NCBI GenBank assembly: GCA_011391075.1
Contig: JAABRF010000003.1
Coordinates: forward strand, 1 to 64,000
From: Flavobacteriia bacterium
GTDB taxonomy: Bacteria > Bacteroidota > Bacteroidia > Flavobacteriales > Flavobacteriaceae
Length of the DNA stretch: 64,000 nt
Direction: 5' to 3'
Shown here one piece after another: positions 17,190 to 25,622 of this stretch. Each line of letters opens with the position of its first letter. Position 1 is the first letter of the stretch. The translations under genes were made by a program, and so were the position numbers. Under the pieces are notes generated by a model. The model saw nothing but the letters and a program-made list of their open reading frames with translations. It did no database searches and was not told the DNA's origin.

Positions 17190-17813
17190 CTAGGGGATAT
17201 TTAAATATTTATGTGTTTGAACAGAAACCTTCCATTTTGGATGATTCATTACATAGGCTGTAATCAAAGGTATCATTTTCTCTCTTACACTCCATTCAGG
17301 TTGTAAATACAATTCACAATGTTCTTGTACCTGTGCTGCTTGTTCTTCAGCAAATTCAAAATCTTGCTTACTTCGAATGATGATTTTTAATTCATGTGCC
17401 ATGGTAAAAATCTCTTTGACCGGAAGTTTATTCCTTTTTGGAGACAAACATATCCAATCCCAATATCCTGAAATAGGAGCTGATCCCGAGGTTTCTAAGT
17501 GTACACTGATGCCATTTTCGTGTAGTTTTTTAGTTAGATATTGCATGTTGGATTCCAGTGGTTCACCACCGGTTACTACAACAGTCTTTGAATATTGAAC
17601 AGCATTTTCAACAATTTGATCCGAGTCAGTCAAGGGATGTAAAGAGGCATCCCAACTTTCTTTTACATCACACCAATGACAACCTACGTCACAGCCGCCA
17701 ACTCTTATAAAATAGGCTGCTTTACCTGTATGATATCCTTCACCTTGAATGGTATAGAATTCTTCCATCAACGGTAATTGTAAGCCTTTTTTTGTTTTTT
17801 CAGAATTGGTCAT
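17190..17813 (-). CDS. queE: 7-carboxy-7-deazaguanine synthase QueE
   Basis: Radical-SAM enzyme converting 6-carboxytetrahydropterin to 7-carboxy-7-deazaguanine in queuosine biosynthesis. It has 207 residues. The cluster-binding cysteines are Cys41, Cys45 and Cys48 in VGGCDVGCHWCDVKESWD, preceded by the family hallmark FYTIQGEGYHTGKAAYFIR. VVVTGGEPL is the SAM-binding GGE motif. It stands alone here, with the class III aminotransferase about 95 bases upstream on the same strand; the pathway's queG is at 4228. Confidence 0.95.
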   Translation of the reverse strand: MTNSEKTKKGLQLPLMEEFYTIQGEGYHTGKAAYFIRVGGCDVGCHWCDVKESWDASLHPLTDSDQIVENAVQYSKTVVVTGGEPLESNMQYLTKKLHENGISVHLETSGSAPISGYWDWICLSPKRNKLPVKEIFTMAHELKIIIRSKQDFEFAEEQAAQVQEHCELYLQPEWSVREKMIPLITAYVMNHPKWKVSVQTHKYLNIP

Positions 17814-17907
17814 GTTTTAATTTTAATATGTTTAATGTATTTTTAAATATATTATAATTTCAATATATGATTATTGACGTATGTTTAAATTGTAATTAAT
17901 GATTAAA

Positions 17908-19092
17908 TTAAGTATTAATTACTTCATTTATTGATTCCAATAGTATATCACACCCTTTTTCGAGCTCCTGAATGTTGATATTTAACGGTGGCGTAATTCT
18001 AATGGCTCTTCCTTCAAATAACAACCAAAACAAAATCAATCCTTTATCCAATGCTTTCAAAATAATTTGTGTTGCCAATTCTGGTGTTTCTACCATAGCT
18101 GCCAACATCAAACCTTTACCTCGTATAGATTGAATTGCGGGATGTACTAATTTTTCTCGAATACATTGCTCTTTGGCTGCAATTTCAGACATTAATCCGC
18201 TTGCTAGTACTTCTTTTAAAGTAGCATATCCGGCTGCTGCAATGACTGGATGTCCTCCAAAAGTGGTGATATGTCCTAATTTTGGATTTTCGACCAATTG
18301 CATCATGTTTTCTTTCGATGAAATAAATGCACCTATTGGCATGCCACCACCTAATCCCTTTCCGGTAATAAAAATATCAGGTACCACATCGTGATGCATA
18401 AATTCAAATAACTTTCCGGTTCTACCAACTCCCGATTGAATTTCGTCCAAAATCAACAATGCACCAACTTCTTCACATCTTTCTTTCACAGCTTGTAAAT
18501 ATCCTACTTCCGGCACCACAAAACCGGCACTTCCTTGAATCGTTTCTAAAATAACTGCTGCCGTTTCGCAGGTGATTTTATCGAGATCATCAATATTGTT
18601 GAATTGAATAAATTTGGTTCCGGGAACTAGAGGTCTAAAAGCACTTTTGGTAGATTCTTGTCCATTGATACTCATCGAACCCTGTGAATTACCGTGATAA
18701 GCATATCGCGCCGAAATGATTTCAAATCTTCCTGTAACACGTTTGGCCAATTTCAAGGAGCCTTCAATAGCTTCAGTCCCCGAATTGGTTAGATAAACCA
18801 TATTCAAAGATTCGGGAAGATTTTCAACCAACAATTTGGATAATGCCAAAGGTATATCTTGTACAAATTCGCCATATACCATTACATGTGTATACTGATT
18901 CATTTGTGCTACCATTGCATCTTGTACCACTTTAGGACTATGTCCTAGTGAATTAGCTGAAACTCCTGCCACAAAATCCAAATAAGCTTTGCCTTGCTTG
19001 TCATAGATGTAATTGCCTTTAGCTGAAGCTATATCCAATCCCATAGGATGAAGTGAGGTTTGCGCTTGAAACTGTAAATAATCTGGATTCAT
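17908..19092 (-). CDS. Class III PLP-dependent aminotransferase
   Basis: A 394-residue aminotransferase of the acetylornithine/ornithine/4-aminobutyrate group. PLP-site features: TNSGTEAIEGSLKLA (from about 102), YAYHGNSQGSMS, LILDEIQSGVGRTG (Asp216) and the Schiff-base lysine Lys245 in FITGKGLGGGMPIGAF. Length and motifs are complete. The true amino donor cannot be told from the sequence, and neither neighbour (queE, DsrE-like pseudogene) points to a pathway. Annotation beyond 'aspartate aminotransferase family' would be a guess. Confidence 0.9.
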   Translation of the reverse strand: MNPDYLQFQAQTSLHPMGLDIASAKGNYIYDKQGKAYLDFVAGVSANSLGHSPKVVQDAMVAQMNQYTHVMVYGEFVQDIPLALSKLLVENLPESLNMVYLTNSGTEAIEGSLKLAKRVTGRFEIISARYAYHGNSQGSMSINGQESTKSAFRPLVPGTKFIQFNNIDDLDKITCETAAVILETIQGSAGFVVPEVGYLQAVKERCEEVGALLILDEIQSGVGRTGKLFEFMHHDVVPDIFITGKGLGGGMPIGAFISSKENMMQLVENPKLGHITTFGGHPVIAAAGYATLKEVLASGLMSEIAAKEQCIREKLVHPAIQSIRGKGLMLAAMVETPELATQIILKALDKGLILFWLLFEGRAIRITPPLNINIQELEKGCDILLESINEVINT

Positions 19093-19256
19093 TTTTATGA
19101 ATTTCGTTTTATAGATTAGGTGGGCAAAAGTAAGTAAACATTGGATAACGCGCGAAATAATTCAGGTAAAAAAATGTAATTGATGTTATTTATTTATTTT
19201 TTTGATAAATAAACTACTCATTTTGAGCAAATCATTAACCATTAAATTTTAAAGTA

Positions 19257-19577
19257 ATGAAAATAGGAATAATCTTTTAAACCAAAGAATTTGAAAAAGA
19301 TTGGAATGCCTTTAGATTTGCGGTTACTGCAAAAAAGCAAGGTCATGAAGTCAAATTGTTTTAGATGGGTGAAGCTGTAGCATGTGAAGGTTTGACCCAC
19401 GATAAATACAATGTAGATGAACAACTCAAAATTTTCGTCAACATCGGTGGTGAGATTTTGGCATGTGGTACTTGCCTTAAATCGAGACAATTAGACGCTT
19501 CTGAATCATGTCCAATAGCAACCATGATTGATTGTGTGGAATTAGTCGTTTGGGCTGAACGTGTAGTGAATTTTTAG
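19257..19577 (+). pseudogene. DsrE/DsrF-like gene with two in-frame stop codons
   Basis: Reading from the ATG at 19257 gives a 107-codon frame that looks like a full-length DsrE-family protein, except for TAA at 19278-19280 (codon 8) and TAG at 19362-19364 (codon 36). The text reads MKIGIIF-stop-TKEFEKDWNAFRFAV, then HEVKLF-stop-MGEAVACEGL, and continues to ILACGTCLKSRQLDASESCP and VVWAERVVNF. There are no frameshifts, and the family Cys motif ACGTC is intact. Single-base changes (for example GAA to TAA, TTG to TAG) would explain both stops. A truncated product from 19365 would lack the N-terminal strand. Probably a recent pseudogene. Confidence 0.8.
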
Positions 19578-19642
19578 AAAATTAAGATTTAAAATAAAGT
19601 TATAACATACATTTCAATCTTGTTGTGCAAGTATCCAATTTC

Positions 19643-22045
19643 TTAAATTTCAGTTTTTAAAGAAATAACAAAATTTCTTCCGGCACCCGAAATTCCTGAA
19701 CTATATGGTCTGTATAACTGATCTGTAATATTTTCAATACCTGCCGTTAGCGTCAGATAATTTCCAAATGCATAAGAGCCTTTCAAATTCAAAGTGTACC
19801 ATGATGGGGCATATGGATTACCTTCTGCATCCAAAGCATACATGTAATCTTTGGCTTTTTCCTCTTCAGGAAGTTGGTCAAATGTCTTTTCTCCTGTATA
19901 ATTTGCGTTTAGTTGTAAATCAAGTTTGTTTTTATGATAATTTAAAGAAGCATTGGCAAACCATGGTGCAGCATGACGAGAAGGACTGGTATCTCCATTA
20001 TCCAACTCTTCTTCTCCTTTTTGATAATTGAATTGGGATTCAAATCCAAAACCATTATTTAATTTAACTTCCAATCCTGCTTGTAATCCATAAACAGTGG
20101 CTTTAGCCGCATTTTGAAGCGCTAATACGTCACTTAACTCGCCATCATACATAATTTGGCTTTCACCATTCAATGTAAAAGCACGTCTAACCATAGCATT
20201 ATCAAGATAGGTGTAATATCCTGAAATATCAGCTTTGATAGAATTACCAAACATTTTAGCTATACCCAAATCCAAACTATAGGCATATTCGGCTTTTAAA
20301 TCAGGATTTGGAACTACAACTGAACCGGGTTCAGAATCAAAAACTTTCCCCATATCATCTATATTGGGTGAACGAAATGCAGTGGATGCATTTAGACTTA
20401 ATTCAAATTTTTCGATTGGTTTATAAACAAATCCAACACTTCCGGTCAAAGCACCATCATTGGAATGTGTTTCAGTAAACGGAAACGGATAAAAAGTAGT
20501 ATCAAATGTAGCATCAATTTTATAAATATTGTATCTCAAACCTGCTTGCACATTGAATTGATCAGAAATTTTAATCTGATCGGTTAAATAGGCTGCCATC
20601 GAACACCAACTTGACATGGGATAACGAGAAGGACCTATTTCCGATGATCCGGTTGAAATATTTTCATTGATTCCGGTTGATTCAACATCGTCAAATACAT
20701 ATTCCAATCCATAATACAATTGATTTTTTTCTCCAAATGTCTTTTGGAAATCCAAATTCCCCGACCATGCATTTACCTTTTCTGTTCGAATTTCGCGTTT
20801 GGAACTATTCAGATTTCTACTGATTCTACTTTCTTCAAAAAATTGTTGTGCCAATTTCAAACTCATTTGATCAAAGAATTTTTCATGAGAAGTTAAATTG
20901 ATATTGAGTTGATTCATCATCCATTTTTGAGGACCATAATTCCATTCTCCATATCGAGGATTGCCGTTTTTTTTACGTAAATGATAATCGTATCGCGAAT
21001 ATTCGGAAGTACTAGAGTAGTGGTAAGCATAATTAAAATCCCATTTTTCGGAAGGTTTAAAACGGAATTTTTGCATAAAATTGGATTGATTATACCCCGA
21101 AGGAACTTGTACTTGAGGATCAGGGTTATCTACAATAACATCCATGCCATTTTCTCTTTTTACATAATAAGGCCTAAGATAATCGTCGGGTCCATGACTT
21201 CCCATTTTTAAATCATCAAATAAATTGAAACTCAAACTACTGACCATTGCCCATTTTTTGCCACCGGAATTGAGGTCAAAGTGTGCGCTATGTTCTTGAT
21301 TGGCTGTAGCATGTCTGTAAACAAGATGTCCGGATGTTATGGTTTCATGGTTCATGGAAAGTTGTGGTGTATGGGTTTGAAAACTCATCACACCACCTAT
21401 AGCATCACTACCATAGATGACCGAACCTGGACCAAAAAAGACCTCAGCTTTTTCTATTGCAAATGGATCTAATGAAATCACATTCTGAATATTTCCGGAT
21501 CTAAAAATGGCAGTATTCATCCTTACACCATCGACGGAATACAACAATCTATTGGTAGCAAAACCTCTAATCATAGGACTTCCACCACCTTGTTGACTTT
21601 TTTGAATAAACACTTTTCCGGTGTTTCCCAATAAATCGGCTGATGTTTGAGGATTTTGAAATTGAATATCTTGAATTTGAACGGAAATGATTTTGGAAGG
21701 TATATCATCCGAATGTTGGTTCCAACGAGTTGCAGATACTATGATTTCATCCATACTTAAAGCTGTAGGAGTGAGATTATATGTAAAGTTTAAAGCTTCC
21801 AATTCTTTATAACTAACATAGGCAGTACTGTAACCCAACATAGAGATTTCAATTTTATCAGATTTTTTAAAATCTGAAATATTTGCTTGACCCTTGATAT
21901 TAGTTGTAGTGTAAACGCTGGGTTTAAAACTGATAATGGCAGCCATCTCTAAAGGTTGGTTGGTTGTTTTATCAGTTAAAGTAAGGGTTTGAGAATAAGA
22001 AATTGAGTATATAAAAAGTGTTAAAAATAGAACATTCCTAGACAT
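19643..22045 (-). CDS. TonB-dependent outer-membrane receptor
   Basis: An 800-residue outer-membrane receptor with a signal peptide (MSRNVLFLTLFIYSISYSQ). It has a carboxypeptidase-regulatory-like domain (about 20-105), a plug domain (about 115-240; MIRGFATNRLLYSVDGVRMN, IYGSDAIGGVMSF), and a barrel ending in an aromatic-free TEI. The barrel contains FRSPNIDDMG followed by NPDLKAEYAYSL, similar to the FRAP/NPNL segment described for heme/hemoglobin receptors. Heme or siderophore uptake is therefore a possibility, not a finding. It converges on the DsrE-like pseudogene. Upstream sits the terminator of the neighbouring operon. Confidence 0.9.
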   Translation of the reverse strand: MSRNVLFLTLFIYSISYSQTLTLTDKTTNQPLEMAAIISFKPSVYTTTNIKGQANISDFKKSDKIEISMLGYSTAYVSYKELEALNFTYNLTPTALSMDEIIVSATRWNQHSDDIPSKIISVQIQDIQFQNPQTSADLLGNTGKVFIQKSQQGGGSPMIRGFATNRLLYSVDGVRMNTAIFRSGNIQNVISLDPFAIEKAEVFFGPGSVIYGSDAIGGVMSFQTHTPQLSMNHETITSGHLVYRHATANQEHSAHFDLNSGGKKWAMVSSLSFNLFDDLKMGSHGPDDYLRPYYVKRENGMDVIVDNPDPQVQVPSGYNQSNFMQKFRFKPSEKWDFNYAYHYSSTSEYSRYDYHLRKKNGNPRYGEWNYGPQKWMMNQLNINLTSHEKFFDQMSLKLAQQFFEESRISRNLNSSKREIRTEKVNAWSGNLDFQKTFGEKNQLYYGLEYVFDDVESTGINENISTGSSEIGPSRYPMSSWCSMAAYLTDQIKISDQFNVQAGLRYNIYKIDATFDTTFYPFPFTETHSNDGALTGSVGFVYKPIEKFELSLNASTAFRSPNIDDMGKVFDSEPGSVVVPNPDLKAEYAYSLDLGIAKMFGNSIKADISGYYTYLDNAMVRRAFTLNGESQIMYDGELSDVLALQNAAKATVYGLQAGLEVKLNNGFGFESQFNYQKGEEELDNGDTSPSRHAAPWFANASLNYHKNKLDLQLNANYTGEKTFDQLPEEEKAKDYMYALDAEGNPYAPSWYTLNLKGSYAFGNYLTLTAGIENITDQLYRPYSSGISGAGRNFVISLKTEI

Positions 22046-22122
22046 GATAACTATATTAGGTAATCCGCATATTTATCAAAAATCATGCCGAAGACCCATT
22101 AAAAATTACAAATAAGATGATA

Positions 22123-22162
22123 AAAAAAGGATATTTCAAAACATTGAAATATCCTTTTTTTT
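22123..22162 (-). terminator. Intrinsic terminator of the 22178-24046 gene pair
   Basis: A 17-bp stem, AAAAAAGGATATTTCAA and TTGAAATATCCTTTTTT, closes on a four-base loop. It sits just after the stop at 22178 in the minus-strand direction and ends in a T-run on both strands. Confidence 0.75.
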
Positions 22163-22177
22163 AACATTAGGTTATTG

Positions 22178-22858
22178 TTATGGCAAATCAACTTGTTCCA
22201 AAATACTTTTAATTTTGATAATCTCAGCTATCTTTGGATTGGTGTATTTTTCCAATAAAAAGACTTTTTCAGGATAATTGTTTTTTATATAATCTTCAAA
22301 TTCTTCATAATTTTTGAAAAGATGAAATTTTCTTGTTTGAGGAAAATAAAGAATCCCTTTTTCTCTTCTAGTAGCCATAGCTCCTGAAAGTCCACCAAAT
22401 ATAGCAGCAGCATTACTAGAAAAATAGTCACTCATAAACATATGTTTACCAATAAAATGAACTTTTAAATAATATTTACCACCATCAAATGATTGACCTT
22501 TTGCATTTTGGTCAAAATTTTCGATGATAGAATGAATATTTATATATAAGTTTTCTCCATCACTGATAGCAAATGCATCTTTAATTTTATCTCCTGAATC
22601 AGCATGTTCAAAACGATATGCGATTTGACTATCATTGACACTTGTAATCAAGTTGGTAGTAAAATTGGGAGTTTTACTTTCAAAATCATATTTGGTTAAA
22701 TAAATACCTTTAGGATATTGAAAAATTGATAATACGTCTTGATCTATTTTTGAAATACTATCTATTGGACTTTTCAAAGTGTCTTGAACAATGGGATTAT
22801 CTTGACTCCAAAGTATTTGAACACTTAAAAAAAATAAAATTTGAATAGTCTTTTTCAT
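22178..22858 (-). CDS. Exported protein of unknown function
   Basis: 226 residues with a cleavable signal peptide (MKKTIQILFFLSVQILWSQ). I do not recognise the family with confidence. Visible features: a YPKGIYLTKYDFESKTPNF stretch, a small hydrophobic Gly/Ala-rich region (AAAIFGGLSGAMATRREKG), and a C-terminus rich in Lys and Ile. It is 12 bases downstream of the lipoprotein gene at 22871 and shares a terminator, so the two are probably co-transcribed. Confidence 0.75.
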   Translation of the reverse strand: MKKTIQILFFLSVQILWSQDNPIVQDTLKSPIDSISKIDQDVLSIFQYPKGIYLTKYDFESKTPNFTTNLITSVNDSQIAYRFEHADSGDKIKDAFAISDGENLYINIHSIIENFDQNAKGQSFDGGKYYLKVHFIGKHMFMSDYFSSNAAAIFGGLSGAMATRREKGILYFPQTRKFHLFKNYEEFEDYIKNNYPEKVFLLEKYTNPKIAEIIKIKSILEQVDLP

Positions 22859-22870
22859 AAAGTTATTGAA

Positions 22871-24046
22871 TTAATTAAACTGTTGATTATTTATAATCTG
22901 CAACATTTTTGCTTTAAAATCTGCCAATGCATATTTGATAAATTCCGAATCAATAGGGAAAGGGACTTCTTTGTTTTGTAATAATTGATAATATTTTTCC
23001 TCAATGGCTCTTTGGTCTCCTCTAAAAATAGCATATGTATTTTCAAATCGGGCTTCTCCTAATACCGGATTATTTACAGTTGTAGTGTTGTTAATCAAGT
23101 TTTTTACAGTAATTGTACCATCAACTTGTCCTGATTTAATCTGCTGCATAACTCTTACTTCAGCTTGAACCGTTATGATTTTGTCTCTTTTTCTGTCATT
23201 ACCCAAACTATCTTTAGCTACATTTCCATTTGAATCATATATATATTCCCATCCATCTTTGATACGAGCTTGTTGTGGTATGAGTTCAGAATTTACCTGT
23301 TGAGGTGCAATATTTAAATGACTCAATAAAATACTAACTTCATAGTCATAGGTAATCTTTTTGTCTTTGGTGTTGTGATAAATGACCCATGGATTTTTCA
23401 TATTGGATTCTTCAATTCTCAATAATTCATTCACATCTTCTTGAGTAGTGGCTGAGGCAATTTTATTATCCAATTTCAACCATACAAAACTACTGCCACG
23501 TGCTTTTGCTTGGTTTATCAAATCTGTAATATTAGAAACATAAGTTGGGTTGACATATTCCAATTCCCCATACATTTTATGGGCTTCACGAGCATCCAAT
23601 TTAGACCCTTTCATTTTTTCATTGGCACCAATCAATAAATATTGGGAATAATTTTTTTTGGAAACAGCTATTTCATTGGAATAATCTTCGATTTTGAATG
23701 CAACTTCCTTTTCATTGTGATGCAAAGGTTGTAAGCTAATGACTTGGTATTGACGAGCATCTAAAGATTCATATAATGCATAGATTTTTTTTAAATTTAA
23801 GGGATTGTTTTGTGTTTTGTACAAATCAATTTGCTTTAAATCTCTTTCATTAGCCTTATCAAAAGCACGTTTGAAAGCAAGCACCAATTTATCATCACCT
23901 TTATCTTTTGATAGTTTCTCGAAACCAATTTCAAAAGCTTCGTCATAATTACCTGATTTAATATTGTTTTCAGCTTGTTTGCTGGCACTACAAGATGAAA
24001 TTAGCCATATTAAGGCTATAAAATAAAAGTAATTTTTAAATCTCAT
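22871..24046 (-). CDS. Lipoprotein of unknown function, possibly TPR-like
   Basis: 391 residues from the ATG at 24046, which I prefer over the one 15 codons earlier because it opens straight into a signal peptide with lipobox LISSC. After the Cys the sequence has helical, TPR-like character (NNIKSGNYDEAFEIGFEKLS, LDAREAHKMYGELEYVNPTY). Later it contains a beta-rich segment with GTITVKNLINNTTTVNNP and GEARFENTYAIFRGD. I do not recognise a named family. It is followed within 12 bases by another exported unknown, suggesting a two-gene envelope operon. Confidence 0.75.
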   Translation of the reverse strand: MRFKNYFYFIALIWLISSCSASKQAENNIKSGNYDEAFEIGFEKLSKDKGDDKLVLAFKRAFDKANERDLKQIDLYKTQNNPLNLKKIYALYESLDARQYQVISLQPLHHNEKEVAFKIEDYSNEIAVSKKNYSQYLLIGANEKMKGSKLDAREAHKMYGELEYVNPTYVSNITDLINQAKARGSSFVWLKLDNKIASATTQEDVNELLRIEESNMKNPWVIYHNTKDKKITYDYEVSILLSHLNIAPQQVNSELIPQQARIKDGWEYIYDSNGNVAKDSLGNDRKRDKIITVQAEVRVMQQIKSGQVDGTITVKNLINNTTTVNNPVLGEARFENTYAIFRGDQRAIEEKYYQLLQNKEVPFPIDSEFIKYALADFKAKMLQIINNQQFN

Positions 24047-24181
24047 GGGATTATTTTTAAATTGTAAGAATAGCTCATTTAAACTTTTCAAAAATACTAA
24101 AAAAAGATAAATGTGATGACTTTATCTGTCAAAAGAGTAAATTTTTGATGAAAAAAAAATCTATGAGAAGTTATAGTATCA

Positions 24182-25456
24182 TCATTTTGATGCGGGAAGT
24201 ACTTTGGAATAACATTCCCCAAAACCTATTCTCACATGATCATTGGCGCAAAAGCCCTTTAGTATGATCATATCATAATCTTGAACAAATGTTCTTTGAC
24301 TTCCATCATTTAAAGTGATAGGTTTGGTTTCATTCCAAGCCAATTCCAAAAGTGTCGCATAACCAGAAGGTTCTGGAGCCGAAATAGTCCCACTGCCAAA
24401 CAAATCACCCGAACGTAAATTACAACCATTGGAAGTGTGATGTGCCAATTGTTGATTCATAGTCCAGTACTGATGTTTGAAATTGGTTCTACATATTTCG
24501 GTTTCAACATCATGTTCTGTTTTGATAGAAGCCGATAATTGAATGTCAAAAGTGTGTTTACCCGATTTTTGTAAATAGGGTAGAGGTTTGGGTTCTTGAA
24601 TTGGCCCTTGTGTCCTAAAAGGTTCCAATGCATCCATTGTAATAATCCATGGCGATATGGTTGTAGCAAAATTTTTCGATAAATAGGGGCCTAAAGGAAG
24701 AGTTTCCCATTTCTGAATATCACGAGCACTCCAATCATTGAGTAAAACCATTCCAAAAATATGTTCCTCTGTTTCATTGATTTCAATGGGTTCTCCCAAA
24801 TGATAACCATCAGTAGTGATATAACCCATTTCCAATTCGAAATCCAATTTACGCGTAGCGGTATAAATGACTTGACCATTTTCATCTAATATTTGTCCCT
24901 TGGGTCTCCTTACAGGTGTTCCCGATTTAATTACAGATGAAGACCTTCCATGATAACAAATAGGTAAGTGTTTCCAATTGGGTGTTAAATGATGATCTTT
25001 TCCAAAAAACATTTTACCGGCGTTTTCTGCATGAACAATACTGGAATAAAAATCTGTATAATCACCTATATCAACAGGTAATAACATTTCTATTTCTTCT
25101 AAATCAAATAAAATTAAAGAAACTTGTTCTGTATGATGTTGTAATTCAGTATTTTCAACATCAAATAAATCTGCAATTCTATTCCTGACTTCTCTCCACC
25201 TTTTTCGACCGTGCGAAATAAAATCATTTAAGGTGTCTTGTAAAAAAACGTCGTCTGAAAGTTTAATCCCTTTAAAATAACCCAATTGTTGCAACGCACC
25301 CAAATCAATTACTTTGTCTCCAATTCGGGTTCCAATGGTAATAATATCGTCTTTGGTAATAAAAACCCCAAATGGAATATTCTGAATCGGAAAATCACAA
25401 TCTTTGGGTACCGAAATCCAAGATTTACGTTTTGGATCATTGGCTGTTATTTGCAT
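24182..25456 (-). CDS. fahA: Fumarylacetoacetase
   Basis: Last enzyme of tyrosine breakdown, splitting fumarylacetoacetate into fumarate and acetoacetate. It has 424 residues, like bacterial and eukaryotic orthologues. Characteristic stretches: IPFGVFITKDD (about 26), VDIGDYTDFYSSIVHAENAG with metal- and base-region residues, YHGRSSSVIKSGTPVRRPKG, LNDWSARDIQKWE, and SGDLFGSGTISAPEPSGY near the C-terminus. No other tyrosine-catabolic gene lies next to it in this window. Confidence 0.95.
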   Translation of the reverse strand: MQITANDPKRKSWISVPKDCDFPIQNIPFGVFITKDDIITIGTRIGDKVIDLGALQQLGYFKGIKLSDDVFLQDTLNDFISHGRKRWREVRNRIADLFDVENTELQHHTEQVSLILFDLEEIEMLLPVDIGDYTDFYSSIVHAENAGKMFFGKDHHLTPNWKHLPICYHGRSSSVIKSGTPVRRPKGQILDENGQVIYTATRKLDFELEMGYITTDGYHLGEPIEINETEEHIFGMVLLNDWSARDIQKWETLPLGPYLSKNFATTISPWIITMDALEPFRTQGPIQEPKPLPYLQKSGKHTFDIQLSASIKTEHDVETEICRTNFKHQYWTMNQQLAHHTSNGCNLRSGDLFGSGTISAPEPSGYATLLELAWNETKPITLNDGSQRTFVQDYDMIILKGFCANDHVRIGFGECYSKVLPASK

Positions 25457-25581
25457 GACTTTAGACTTTTAAGTTTTTTTAATCAGAGTTCAAACCTACA
25501 TAAAAAAACTAATCTGCAAATTTTTTTTAATTTTTTTTTTAATCAAACCCTAACTTTTTTTGAATTGCTTAACAATAAGTA

Positions 25582-25615
25582 CACAGGTGTATGGAATGTT
25601 TACCATACACCTGTG
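25582..25615 (-). terminator. Strong hairpin after the GH57 gene
   Basis: A 13-bp perfect stem (CACAGGTGTATGG and CCATACACCTGTG) with an eight-base loop lies seven bases past the stop codon of the minus-strand GH57 gene. There is no T-run directly after it, so it may act by stabilising the transcript's 3' end rather than as a classical terminator. Confidence 0.55.
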
Positions 25616-25622
25616 AAATTAT

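Noticed and set aside
19365-19577. 70-residue protein from the ATG after the second stop of the DsrE-like gene
   Set aside because: It lacks the N-terminal strand of the DsrE fold; it is better described as part of the pseudogene.
25582-25615. CRISPR-like or mobile-element repeat
   Set aside because: A single perfect hairpin with no spacer-repeat pattern; position right after a stop codon points to a transcript end.
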